From: Nakaseomyces glabratus | Lineage: Eukaryota; Ascomycota; Saccharomycetes; Saccharomycetales; Saccharomycetaceae | Assembly: GCF_010111755.1 (NCBI RefSeq) | Contig: NC_088959.1 | Span: forward strand, 1-64,000 | Length of the DNA: 64,000 bases | Direction: 5' to 3' | Shown: piece by piece, positions 10,011 through 21,061 of the stretch | Position numbering within the stretch: position 1 is the first letter of the stretch | Layout: the number at the start of each line of letters is the position of its first letter | The notes under the pieces: model-generated | Told to the model about the DNA's origin: nothing | Database searches by the model: none | The model's input: the letters and a program-made list of their open reading frames with translations, nothing else | Position numbers and translations under genes: made by a program

Positions 10011-13000
10011 AAAAATTTAATCAGTAGAACACCTGTACAAACTATTATTACTAGTATTATTTCTTAGTATAACTTTTTTGAAGTTTCTTTTGTCACTATA
10101 GACAATATATGGTCACATGTATTATATACTATAGTACGATTTGTAGCATACACTAGGACTTCGATATTACCTTATAGAGATGGTATTTATATAAAATGTA
10201 TATCAGAAATATTTTGCAGAATGTGCAAGTTTTCTCGGGTTACTATACACTGAGGATTTACCGATAATTTGGTAACTTGAGTTCTTTACTGAGAATATTG
10301 AGCATTAGGGGGGTCAGTTTGGCTTAGTGCAAATCTTCCTACATTAATTCTAATTCTGAGAAGAAGTGAAAAGTGGGCATTGCGATTGAATAGAGGAAAC
10401 TAGTTCGAATCAGCACAGATTATTTTGAACAATGAGGTTTCCTTATTATACTGATATCTTCGGAGGTGTTTAATACCGGCATTGGTTATTTAGGTATTCA
10501 CGGCATGCAGATAAAGGAAGCTATTGCCCCTTCTTATTTACTAAGGGATGAAAGTCTTGGCCAATTACGGGGCTAAACATATACAACCTGTGTTGTGAGG
10601 AACGTTTAAGGGCTAAAGTGCGAGCATTACTGTTGGATGATTCGATTTCTTGGACATTTCTAAGTTTACTAGGGTGATCGGAAACAAAATTTAATGTTGC
10701 CAGTCTTTCTGGTTGGAACATATTATTAGTACTATGAAGTGGCACTGGGATTGTCTGCAACTAGAGGTTGAGTTTGTGTAAGCTGCTTCATTTGTGTGTA
10801 CAGAAAATGGCGTTATAGGCTAACCAATGAGAGGGGAGCATGAGAAGATTATTGAAACAGTACTACGTGCGAGAGTTTCTATCGAGAGAGAAAAAGTGGG
10901 ATGAAACGGGTAATTCAACAGGCTTAATAAGAAATGTACTTCCGCAACCGATGGAGGCCATTTGTTGCGAAGAGAAAAGCAGTGGAAATGCTCGGCTTAC
11001 AAATGTAAGGATTACAAATGTAAGGATTTTCCCGGTCGTGATTTTCCCGGTCGTGATTTTCCCGGTCGTGATTTTCATGCGCGAGATTTAAAGGGGCAGC
11101 ACAGTTCGTTAGCTTGCAGCAGCATGTTCTGTGGGTTGTGCAAAAGATCGTGGGATATTTTGCTTCCACGGCATCGGACAAAAGGTTCGTTTCTTCCACA
11201 AATTGCAAAAGAGTTCCTTCCGCTTTACCAAGAGATATAGTACGGTCCGGGTTTGTCTGTGCAGAATTGCTTCCAAAAAAAGAAAGAAGTGGAAGAAGTC
11301 ATTTTTTCAGGGATGGAAGTCCTGACCAAATTACCGGTGGTGTATGGGTGTATTCCTGACTTCTTTTCTGTGGTTGTCTTGGTATCGCGGGAGTTGAGTG
11401 GAACGAGTAAGTAAGCTGAGTAAGAATTGCGTGAGCGGTGGGGTGTTGGTTCTTAGAATGCCAGAACAATCCCTAGCATACCGGCATTTTGCAATTTTGC
11501 TTTGTTGTTTGCTCAGAGTAAGTCTTCAACTGGGTATATGGATCCTTATTTGTGAATACTACTAATATTGTCTTATTGCACAAGTTCCATTGAAAATTTC
11601 TCACAACTTTCTATCATACTACTTAAAGTATGCATTGCCTTGTATCAAATAATGCCCATTTGTTTCTGCACACTGAGATTGTGTATTATATCAATAGTAG
11701 TTTTCACTGTTGGATCGTGTGTATCTTTATTGTTGATTTCAAAACAAATAGCGTCAGAAAATATGAGTATCTTGTGAACTGTGTTGTTTTAAGTCATTGA
11801 TCAAGAAAAACCAATAATGTTGTCTATACAAATTTACACCACAAGATTATCCTCAAACATAAAAGCAACAAACTCTTTTATAAACCATCTTTGTGGGAAT
11901 ATAGAGAATTATGGTGGAACCTATTCCTATTGCTGACATTTCGAATGGTAATTGAAGGTAACAGATTTGGAGTAGAGGATCGCGATAACAAGCATTATAT
12001 TGTTACCTGAAAAGTTTATGTTTAAGCACAGGTAGCTGCTTAAAGAGGATAATAAGTTATTATATCATACATTACTTTGATTTTCATTTCACTAGTATAT
12101 TTTTGAATGCTCTTTCAATATCTAAAGTTATAGGTTATGTTCTTGTATGCTTTGATTGTTTCCTACACGGGCTTGCTTCAAACATATTTCTTTCATTCTA
12201 CCATCTAACGACAATGGCAATGTTCATCATGTGAAATGCGATCGTCTCAAAAAACGCTCCGGCATGACAATGCATGTGCATATGCTCATCATATACGTAC
12301 ATTCCCTGGCCGTCTGCATTTTCTCATGTAAACAAAGAACATCTAAATAGCTAACTGATGGCAGATCAGTACGGATCAGTAAATACAGTTACAACACGTT
12401 TGGATAAAATGGCAAGACTTGAATTATACCCTAGTTTATCATACTATCCATAGTTGATATGTGAGGTTTTTGAAGTTTCATTTTGCTCGGTTCATTTGGT
12501 GTTTTAAGATATTTGAAGATACAATCCTCAGCCAATGACCCAAATGATATATTCAGAATGTGGAATAGAAGGACTATTGATTGATGAATCCTCATGTGTA
12601 ACAGAAATCAGCTGATTTTAGAACAGGCTACAACAATAATGGATTTGATTTGGCCTGTTGCATAATAGCACAAAGAGACTTAGATTGAACACCTTTATGA
12701 TCGGATTGAATGAAACATTAGTTTTTGAAAAAGAGTCATTAATGATGCTAAGCACCTAATTGAGGAAAAAATATTGTTTTTATGGATCTGTTTAGAGTCT
12801 TTGCTTGCTGCTTCAAGAACTGGTATTCGTAAGAGTAACTCTGGTATTCACCCCTATCATGACAAGTGAGTGGTTGAAGAATACACGGCTGAATTACCAG
12901 TTAACATTTTGTCGTCGATATTGTTGCTACTAGAGATAGACATGCCAAATATGTATTTTTGAAAAGCAACTAATCATGAGAGTTCTGAGTAATGGTTGTA

Positions 13001-13994
13001 TGAAAGCTTGCTCACTACCGGAACCTTATTTGTAAAAGTTTCTTCCCTATCGTTGCTGTCCCTCAAATAATTCGACTCTACAATATCCATCGTCATGCTA
13101 TAGTGTAATCTGTTTTCAGGAAAGCTTTGATTGAATAAGCCCAATGTGGTATACTTTTGTACAGCTGTATGGTTTTGAATAAAAATTGAATGGGGTAATT
13201 TATATCCAAATGATGATAATGAGGGGATGTCGGATATGTTTCTGATAAACTAGTTAGAAGTTAAAATGTGAAACTCATAATATGATATTCATACAATCGA
13301 GTATTGGAATTCCAGAGTCCAGTGTTACAAGTGTGATGTATGATCAGATGACTTTGTCGAATTTTGAGCTTCCTAACAATTAATGTATCCCATTGCATTT
13401 TTATTCAACTTTGTATATCAATTAATGGGATTACCATGAATAACAACAACGTCCTAAAGTTACACCTTCTTCAAAAAGGCTCAGATTAGATCAATAGTTG
13501 GCTGGAAAAACCAGCATAATAATTGTGGGCTAATTCTTTTGCAAACAGCACAAGTAATCTTATACAGCTTGTGATGATAGTATTTAAGATCCTATATATA
13601 TGGATAGTAAAGGATACTAAATTGAATGTTTTTGGTTTCTAGGATTATGAATATTTTGGCGGCCATTAAGTGTTGCTCACAGAAGTTTGATTGGTCTGAC
13701 TTTCCAGCCAGGTTCCAGAATTTGTTTTTCAATCTACTATATTGAAAGGGTTTTATATGGGACTGGTGGTGGTGCGATTCTAATGTCTTCCTGAAAGGAA
13801 TCTGATTTCACACTAAGCAGATACAACAACTGAATTGACGCAGTTTGATATCCCAAATTTAGGAACCAAGGAAGTCTTGTGCGAATGTAATAAAGATTTA
13901 GGAGTACAAAGAGGAATATCATTTATTACTTAGTGTTACTAAAGAAATATAATTGGCTATTTGGTGCTGTTAAAGACACATAATGGTAATAATG
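10011..13994. other. Long intergenic region between two adhesin genes
   Basis: About 4 kb contains no gene that I can support. It is the upstream region of the AWP-like gene and the 3' side of the EPA gene; long spacers are usual around C. glabrata subtelomeric adhesins. A less AT-rich block at about 10840-11460 contains the 15-bp tandem repeats at 10996-11085. The rest is AT-rich with only short random frames. Confidence 0.75.
10996..11085. repeat. Two abutting 15-bp tandem repeats
   Basis: Six consecutive 15-bp blocks are in register. The first two are CTTACAAATGTAAGG and ATTACAAATGTAAGG. The next three are identical ATTTTCCCGGTCGTG copies (11026-11070). The last is a diverged block starting ATTTTC. 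Two unrelated sequences therefore share one 15-bp register. The first pair contains the palindrome CTTACAAATGTAAG with one mismatch. Confidence 0.85.
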
Positions 13995-16589
13995 TTATAT
14001 CAGGCATATTGCTGTCATTATTATCGTTAATATTATCAGGTAGGTACTGCTCACTGGTAGAAGGGTGATTGATGAAGCTTGTAGTTGGTACTCTATTGGT
14101 TCACTTGATATGGCTGATGAAAATGAAATGGATTTAACAGTTGTGTACATTTCTCCTGATTCTTCTGTTTTTCTGGCGTTTTGGGGGGAAGTATCAAAAC
14201 TTGAACAGGGTGTAATGTCTGTATTTTTGGTGGCAAAATTGCGGTAATTTGAATGAGAATGCGAAGTCAGTACATCAGAATAGAAAGACGTATCTAAATG
14301 GATAATAACTGTTTCAGGTCTAGAATGTTCCGTTTGTAGTGTGACGATATTACTGGAAGTTGTATCAGTTTGTGGAACTAGGGTTCTTGTAGTTCTGGTT
14401 CTTGTAGTTCTACTATTTAATGTCCTATATTCCGAGAATTTAGGTGTTTCAACTACAAACACTGTTTCTGGTGTCTCACGATTGTCAGGTCCCGTAATAC
14501 AGGTGGTGTAGGTAGAAATGGTGGTGATAGTTGACACAGATCCTGGGACATAAGTTGTTGAGGCAGTAGGAGTGATTATGGTAGATGTGAAGAAAGAACT
14601 GGACGATTCTGGGTCCTGAGGTGTTTCAACTACAAACACTGTTTCTGGTGTCTCACGATTGTCAGGTCCCGTAATATAGGTGGTGTAGGTAGAAATGGTG
14701 GTGATAGTTGACACAGATCCTGGGACATAAGTTGTTGAGGCAGTAGGAGTGATTATGGTAGATGTGAAGAAAGAACTGGACGATTCTGGGTCCTGAGGTG
14801 TTTCAACTACAAACACTGTTTCTGGTGTCTCACGATTGTCAGGTCCCGTAATATAGGTGGTGTAGGTAGAAATGGTGGTGATAGTTGACACAGATCCTGG
14901 GACATAAGTTGTTGAGGCAGTAGGAGTGATTATGGTAGATGTGAAGAAAGAACTGGACGATTCTGGGTCCTGAGGTGTTTCAACTACAAACACTGTTTCT
15001 GGTGTCTCACGATTGTCAGGTCCCGTAATATAGGTGGTGTAGGTAGAAATGGTGGTGATAGTTGACACAGATCCTGGGACATAAGTTGTTGAGGCAGTAG
15101 GAATAATTGTGTTAAATGTTGATACTGAACTTGCAGTAGATGACGGATTTGTTAGCGGTATATCTGTTGAGGAACTGTTAGAATAGAAACTGGACGATGA
15201 TGAAATGGATGAATCTCCTGGTGAAATGTATGATTGTGAAGGTGATGGTACTATATTAGACGAAGCAAAAGTTGATGGGCTAGTTGATAGAGTTTGTGAA
15301 TATGTGATGTTTGATGTCTCAATTGTTGAAACACTACTAGATGGGATTTCTGTTACTGAGATGCTTGAAGGCCAAACAGAAGATGAACTTACTGAGGAGG
15401 AGGGTATATGTGAATTAGAGGGTGATTGTGGGTCTTCAGGGGTCTCGACAACAAACACCGTTTCTGGTGTGTCACGATTATCAGAACCTGTAATATGAGT
15501 GACATAAGTCGAAATTGTTGTTGTATCAGTTACGGGCCCTGGGGTATATGTAGTTGAAGCGGTAGCGACAATTATCTCCGAAGATTCTGTCTTTACGCAG
15601 GAGTTTGCTATTGGGTCATAAAATCCATCACTACAGTAAATAGAAGTGGAAGAGCTTGGGCAAGGTACCTGGATATGGAATATTGTCGAAGTCACTGGTA
15701 TGTTAGGTGATTCTATGGATTCTGTGATGTATTCCGTTGAATAAGTAATTGCTCCTGATACATTACCACATTCGGTTTCATAAGAAATGTGGGCAGGGCA
15801 TCCCTCAGATGAATCTGGTATATTAAAGAGATAACCGGAGAAGTCGTTTATTTTTGTATTGGATTCATCGGTAGTAAAATACATATTCAGCGCACCTTTA
15901 AAGTCCCTATTATTGTAAAACATTCTTATTGGGTAGTATATATTAGCATCCAAATTGACTGTAAGTGTATTTTGTTGTGTATCTGAGCCCCATAGGGCAT
16001 AAGCCTGGTAATTTCCAAAATCATCTATTGTATCTTGTTGCTGGCAGCAATCAAATGCATTTCCTGCTCCAAAGTTGAGGAATAATAAATCATCCGCAAA
16101 TATTGTAAATGTATGTTTCGCTGTAACTTTCGGTTTGAAATATCCATAGAGAAGCATTGTAAAGTTTGATAATGTGAATTGCAATGGGTAATTATAATTC
16201 TGTGGAAGTTGTCCTTTTGATGGTACACATGATCTGGTAGGGTTGAATTCAAAATCTAAGATACCGTCTATCCCATTCACTTTAGCAAATCGATTGTGTG
16301 TTTTATAGCCTGTACGGGGATAATTTACATCTAGATATGATGGGTCCCAGCATTGGCCTTTTTCCATTTTCTTTAGTGTACTGGTGTTGAAATAGCTTTG
16401 AATACTTTGCGGGTGAATATAACTATAGTTATATAGTTCCATAGTCAAGCCTCTATTATAAAGTCCATGATTTGGTGAGCATCCAGAGGGAAAATTATTG
16501 ATTGTGCCCTCGAATGGGTTCGGAATACCAACCTTAGCATGAACAAAATATGCAAATAGAAAAACAGTCAGAATATTAATACTGTTCAT
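13995..16589 (-). CDS. EPA23: EPA-family lectin adhesin (PA14 domain, GPI-anchored)
   Basis: This is an 864-residue cell wall adhesin of the epithelial adhesin family. Residues 1-18 are a signal peptide. The N-terminal ligand domain (to about residue 280) is Cys-rich and PA14-like. It carries the paired-Asp calcium motif in FADDLLFLNFGAGNAFDCC and the outer loop FYNNRDFKGALNMYF, where EPA proteins determine sugar specificity. A Ser/Thr-rich stalk follows, with a 59-residue repeat in about four copies (residues about 495-720). A hydrophobic C-terminal segment fits a GPI signal. EPA proteins bind galactose-terminated host glycans. The reading direction is toward the telomere. The family is certain from the motifs; the number 23 rests only on the inferred map position. 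Confidence 0.93.
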   Translation of the reverse strand: MNSINILTVFLFAYFVHAKVGIPNPFEGTINNFPSGCSPNHGLYNRGLTMELYNYSYIHPQSIQSYFNTSTLKKMEKGQCWDPSYLDVNYPRTGYKTHNRFAKVNGIDGILDFEFNPTRSCVPSKGQLPQNYNYPLQFTLSNFTMLLYGYFKPKVTAKHTFTIFADDLLFLNFGAGNAFDCCQQQDTIDDFGNYQAYALWGSDTQQNTLTVNLDANIYYPIRMFYNNRDFKGALNMYFTTDESNTKINDFSGYLFNIPDSSEGCPAHISYETECGNVSGAITYSTEYITESIESPNIPVTSTIFHIQVPCPSSSTSIYCSDGFYDPIANSCVKTESSEIIVATASTTYTPGPVTDTTTISTYVTHITGSDNRDTPETVFVVETPEDPQSPSNSHIPSSSVSSSSVWPSSISVTEIPSSSVSTIETSNITYSQTLSTSPSTFASSNIVPSPSQSYISPGDSSISSSSSFYSNSSSTDIPLTNPSSTASSVSTFNTIIPTASTTYVPGSVSTITTISTYTTYITGPDNRETPETVFVVETPQDPESSSSFFTSTIITPTASTTYVPGSVSTITTISTYTTYITGPDNRETPETVFVVETPQDPESSSSFFTSTIITPTASTTYVPGSVSTITTISTYTTYITGPDNRETPETVFVVETPQDPESSSSFFTSTIITPTASTTYVPGSVSTITTISTYTTCITGPDNRETPETVFVVETPKFSEYRTLNSRTTRTRTTRTLVPQTDTTSSNIVTLQTEHSRPETVIIHLDTSFYSDVLTSHSHSNYRNFATKNTDITPCSSFDTSPQNARKTEESGEMYTTVKSISFSSAISSEPIEYQLQASSITLLPVSSTYLIILTIIMTAICLI
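14452..15105 (-). repeat. 177-bp coding tandem repeat in the EPA stalk
   Basis: About four copies of a 59-codon unit, containing TASTTYVPGSVSTITTIST and GPDNRETPETVFVVETP, are nearly identical at the DNA level. For example, the unit starting at 14581 recurs at 14758. A clearly diverged copy lies upstream in the protein at about 15410-15565 (GSDNRDTPETVFVVETPED). The C-terminal-most copy changes TTYITG to TTCITG, adding a cysteine to the stalk. Confidence 0.92.
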
Positions 16590-19334
16590 GATTTTTAATT
16601 CAATATCTTAGTTTTATTCTAATTAGTTTAAAAAAGAACTATTGACAAAGTTGGAAGATTTCTAATCAAAAATGAACTAAAATATTCTGAAAGATAATGC
16701 ATCCTATATATAAGTTTGTGATATGAAAAAATAGTATAAATATTGAGTGTGAGTTTGAAATGGGGCAAAGTGAATTGCTTTCAAGTCTCCTAATTGAATA
16801 CTGAGATCAATTTTTGATTTATTATAATTTTATCGGTATTTGTTGCTTATTAAAAAGTAGCTATATTTTTAGATATGATTTTTTCATAAACTGAATTAAA
16901 ATGACAAAAGCTGCTTAGATATTTGGGGCGCTTTTTTCTTGTCGGTTTGGCATGTCATATTAATGCTATCTAATTGGCATGTTGGATGGTACATTTTACA
17001 GAAAAACTAAGAAAAAAGCAAGGCATACCATCTCATTAAAACCTTAAAGGAACTGCCGCACAGTAATATAGTCGAAAAAATCAGATATTTTTGCTAAATA
17101 TGTGCAGAGGTAAATATTGCTCGCACTCATTAGAAGTTCATGGAAGGTTGATATCAGAACGAATTCAAAAATAGATTAATTTTTTGAATTCATGCACCAG
17201 AGCTATGGGCTGCAGAATATCATGGTTGTACATGACAATACCTTTAAATTTGGAATTACTTTTCAACATCTAGTAAAATTAGTTTGGATTCTGTCTTGGT
17301 TATTTAGGGACTACAATGGAGATCAGGAGGCAGTGAGCACTCCTTTGTGGAGCCAAGAAAAGGTCTGGAGTAAATTAGAGATATGATGAAGTATTCTTAG
17401 TTGGCCAAAAAATAGCCAAAATTTTGACTACCGCCCTAATCTAGGTTGTTAAGTTAAATATGCGCATAGTTCTTAGAGTAGTAGTATAGGTAAGATTGCA
17501 AAACTATTAAATAATGTGTGTTGGGTTGTGCTACATACGGAAATAAATGGTTGTGAAAAACTTTCTTTCACTACAAACGTGTGGGTCCGTCTTGGGTTCT
17601 GATTCTCGAGCATTACATTTTTAGATTAGTAAATGTATCAATAGATATGTTGATCTTCACTCATAAAATTGCCTTCTTTTCACTGATATATGCAGGTATG
17701 TCTAGAAATACGACTTTCAATTATTGGTACAAGGATTTTCTGGTCTTATTTAGTTATGGTTCTCTTGGTGTAGTAAGTAAGCTTTTTTTGTTACTACTAC
17801 GCAACAGCGAGTCGTTGATTTTATTTCTTTTTTTTCCTTGACAGAATGGAAAAGAAAAGCTGTTAGATATTTTTAGCATGATATTTTAAAATAGGTGTAC
17901 TATATCTTTTTTTGTCTATTTTTAGGCTTTTTGACTTCCATTCATGAGTGTATTTGTCAGGTTAAGAAACTTAACATAGTGACTAAAACTTCCTCATAAT
18001 GCCTTGTCTAAATTTAATGCCTGCGCCAGATTTCCATTGCAAAACTGCAAATGTTGCGCATATCCTTTACATTACTGTGTTACCGTGGTTTTCAGTATTA
18101 GCAAATGCGAATGCAAAGCATATATATACATTTTTAATAGAGGCATCTTGAGTTTCAAGAAAGTTGGAGTGTTAAAACTATTATTAATAGACATGATAGT
18201 GATTCAGAACGGTAAACAGTGAAAAATGTCATCAATGCTGGTACGGTAAAGCAGGGATATTGTATAGTGTAAATTTGTTATTATAATAGCCTGCCTTTAT
18301 TTAATACTGCAAATAAGCAGATGAAGTAGTCTCATCTCTTACTCAAGCCTTTGTTAATATGACTGATAATGGATGAATGGTGAAGGCATTATGGAAGTCT
18401 ATTGTTCACAGTTCAATGTCATATAGATTATATGAAATCGGAAATATCAAAGCTTCGGTTATTGAACAATATTCGCACCACTGATCCTAAATTACTTTTT
18501 AATGTTATGTTTACGGTTGAATCCGCAATATTTGCAGTTTAGATGACTATTATCTCATTACTAATAGATATTTTGCAATTGGATCGTTTTTTTTTCACTT
18601 ATGATTTGTGGCGGCTTCATTCTATTTTAAACCAGTGTCTTGAGAAGTTGTCATTTAAGCGTCGTTCTTATCAGTTGGAATTTTAATCGTTACTTGGAAG
18701 TTTGCTACAAGCATTAATTTATATTTGCTTTTATTTCTGAGGGAAATAGTATGAGGCATTTGTACCAAATAGCATGCGGGTATACTTTGATCATCTATAG
18801 CAGTTATTAGAATGAATATTCTGACTTAACTGCTGAAGTTCACGTACTTATTCTATAGGCAAACATTATATGTTGATGAATCAGACCCCGCGTTTTAAAA
18901 TCTTCTACTTACCGATCAATGGGACTTTGATGGCATCGATGTATAGCAAATTTTATATAAAAAAGAAATTAAAAGATTTGCTACTTAATTACATAAATGA
19001 CAACGTATGAGAAAGAATAAAAATGAATCCATGACAAAAACAGTTTTGTTGTACATTAGTAAAGTTTAAAAAAAGAATATACATGATTGAGATTTCATTC
19101 AAAAGAGAACATATTATCTTTAATTTTGCTTCTACACTCAAAAAAGTATGGGTATACCTACTTCTCATAGACTATCCTATGCTGATTAACATCGTAAATG
19201 CAATGAATAAGAGGGTACTAAATTGATAAGATAATATTTCTAAAACTCTCTTAGTAATACTAATCTATTGAGCTTGAAATTCCACACTGTAGAGAGTTAT
19301 TTTCGGCTCCTAAATTAATAGGCTTTCATATCTT
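16590..19334. other. Intergenic region, upstream of the EPA gene
   Basis: About 2.7 kb of AT-rich DNA has no supportable gene; the frames found are short and low-complexity. It must hold the EPA promoter at its left end and the 3' end of the first peroxidase gene at its right end. I see no tRNA, LTR or transposon remnant. Confidence 0.75.
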
Positions 19335-19832
19335 TTACTTATCGTCGAGTAATTGATCTATAGTGCGTTGTAGAGATTTAGGGGAGGTTAAACTAGAGTA
19401 TCGATGGCGTACTCTGCCATGTTTATCAACCAAAAATTTTTCAAAATTCCATCTTATTACCTTCAGGCCTATTTGTGATGGCATCTCATTCTTCAAATAC
19501 GTGTAGACAGGATCAGCATTAGGTCCATTCACCTTGATTTTCTTTAGGATTTTGAATGAAACACCATAATTGGACAAGCAAAATTTTTGAATTACTTCAT
19601 CGTTTTCAGGCTCTTGTTGGCCAAACTGATTGCATGGGAATCCTATGATTTTCAGTCCTCTGTAACTGTATTTTTCATGCAGGTACTGTAGATCATTGTA
19701 CTGTGGTGTGAAGTTACACTTAGAAGCAACATTTACTATTAGTACAACTTGGCCTTTTAGGTTACTGAACGGAAACTCATTATTATCCTTATCATGTGGA
19801 CTTAGATCATAAAAACTGCTTTGGCTATCCAT
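19335..19832 (-). CDS. GPX: Glutathione peroxidase-like thiol peroxidase, first of tandem pair
   Basis: This 165-residue protein is of the yeast Gpx/Hyr1 family, which reduces hydroperoxides, usually with thioredoxin as reductant. Peroxidatic Cys39 lies in NVASKCNFTPQ. Cys67 is in GFPCNQFG, and the probable resolving Cys85 in KFC. Gln73, Trp128 and Asn129 complete the Cys-Gln-Trp-Asn tetrad. The spacing equals that of S. cerevisiae Hyr1 shifted by three residues. The length is normal for the family and there is no targeting extension, so it is probably cytosolic. A paralogue lies upstream on the same strand, suggesting local duplication. A Yap1-type TTAGTAA lies about 375 bp upstream. Confidence 0.93.
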   Translation of the reverse strand: MDSQSSFYDLSPHDKDNNEFPFSNLKGQVVLIVNVASKCNFTPQYNDLQYLHEKYSYRGLKIIGFPCNQFGQQEPENDEVIQKFCLSNYGVSFKILKKIKVNGPNADPVYTYLKNEMPSQIGLKVIRWNFEKFLVDKHGRVRHRYSSLTSPKSLQRTIDQLLDDK

Positions 19833-20506
19833 ATCTGTATCTAGGTATTTATATCTAGCACAAACAATACAATTCTTTGGACTTCATATGTATAAACTAG
19901 CTCAACAGTTGGTATTAATAATTTGTATAGTGTACTGAGGTATAACTTAATTTGATGGCAGCAGTTATGGCATAACTGTATTTACATTTAATGTGGATTT
20001 GATCAAGTAATCCTGTTTTAAATGAAATGATCTACAAAGTCTAAATCTCTTCAGAAGTGCCGGTGGGGTTTTTTTTTTTTTTTCTTTTTTCCTCTTTTTT
20101 TGCAGGTTGTTACAACAGCTGTTAGATATAACGAACAATTTAAATAGTACATGTTGAATTGTAAGCAGAATATTGTACTTTATATCAAAATACTTGAATT
20201 GAGATGGTTAGTAATTTTCATGGTGAAAGGATCTCAATAGCCACCAACACTCTCAGGGAATTGTTATAGTAGAATGTATCAACTGGTATTTCTTTTATGA
20301 ATAATAAAAAAAGCTGTGTAGCATATGTTTAAGCGTAGTAGGTCCATAGTATTGCGATTATATTGACATATGCAATAACCAGCTATCACATTACTCATAT
20401 ACTGAATTGTATTTTTATATAGTGCAAAGGATTCTCGAGTGTTTTCTATACGTTGCTCTAAATTAACTTGATGCAAGATGTTCTTAATTGATGAGGAAGC
20501 AAGAGT
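19833..20506. other. Spacer between the two peroxidase genes
   Basis: This 674-bp spacer holds the promoter of the first peroxidase gene and the terminator of the second. It contains a long T-rich tract near 20069-20100 and the candidate Yap1 site at 20208. I see no other gene. Confidence 0.7.
20208..20214 (+). promoter_or_regulatory. Candidate Yap1 site upstream of GPX
   Basis: The sequence TTAGTAA matches the Yap1 response element and lies about 375 bp upstream of the ATG of the first peroxidase gene. Yap1-controlled expression would suit a peroxidase. A 7-mer in AT-rich DNA can occur by chance, so this is only a candidate. Confidence 0.35.
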
Positions 20507-21061
20507 TCAGTTCTTTAAAAGCTTTTCTATTGTTTCATTCAAAGTTGATGGCTTAGTTAATGATGAAGCTCTTAAAACAACATTACCTTGTCGATCTATT
20601 AGAAACTTCTCAAAATTCCACTTTATACCCTTCAGACCTAGCATTCCTGGCTTTTGTTCTTTGATATACTTGAAGACAGGGTCTTCATATGGACCATTGA
20701 CGTCAATCTTCTTCATTATTGGGAAAGTAACCTTGTACTTAGAGGAACAAAATTTCTGAATTTCGGCATCGCTGCCCGGCTCTTGATGACCAAATTGATT
20801 ACAGGGGAAACCTAATATTTCGAAACCCTCGTTCTTATATTTCTGATACATGTTTTCTAATTCGATATATTGAGGTGTAAAACCACAGTTTGAGGCTGTG
20901 TTTACAATGAGGACAACCTTACCTTTTAACATCTCAAAAGGATAGATATTCCCTTGGCCATCAACTGGGCGCAATTGGTGAAATGGTGACATTGACATGG
21001 CCCTATTTGCTTGTACAGTTTGTCTGCTATTCTTCAAAGGGTTGATGATCGTTTTAATCAT
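20507..21061 (-). CDS. GPX: Glutathione peroxidase-like thiol peroxidase with N-terminal extension
   Basis: This is a 184-residue Gpx/Hyr1-family peroxidase. Peroxidatic Cys59 is in NTASNCGFTPQ. Cys87 (GFPCNQFG), Cys105 (KFC), Gln93, Trp148 and Asn149 have the same spacing as in the neighbouring paralogue. The first 21 residues carry several Lys/Arg and no acidic residues, like a mitochondrial presequence. Met22 and Met24 could start a 163- or 161-residue cytosolic form, which is the usual family length. The two genes share the catalytic motifs but differ at many positions, so the duplication is not recent or has diverged fast. Confidence 0.93.
   Translation of the reverse strand: MIKTIINPLKNSRQTVQANRAMSMSPFHQLRPVDGQGNIYPFEMLKGKVVLIVNTASNCGFTPQYIELENMYQKYKNEGFEILGFPCNQFGHQEPGSDAEIQKFCSSKYKVTFPIMKKIDVNGPYEDPVFKYIKEQKPGMLGLKGIKWNFEKFLIDRQGNVVLRASSLTKPSTLNETIEKLLKN

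Noticed and set aside
10319..10416. tRNA-like A box (TGGCTTAGTGC) and B box (AGTTCGAATCA)
   Set aside because: The T stem does not pair, the acceptor stem has no 3' partner and the D loop lacks GG. Spacing would demand an intron. Probably chance or a very decayed relic.
10840..11359. Group of overlapping frames around the 15-bp repeats
   Set aside because: They are produced by a less AT-rich block whose 15-bp period keeps several frames open; the products (FPVVI or KITTG repeats) are not protein-like.
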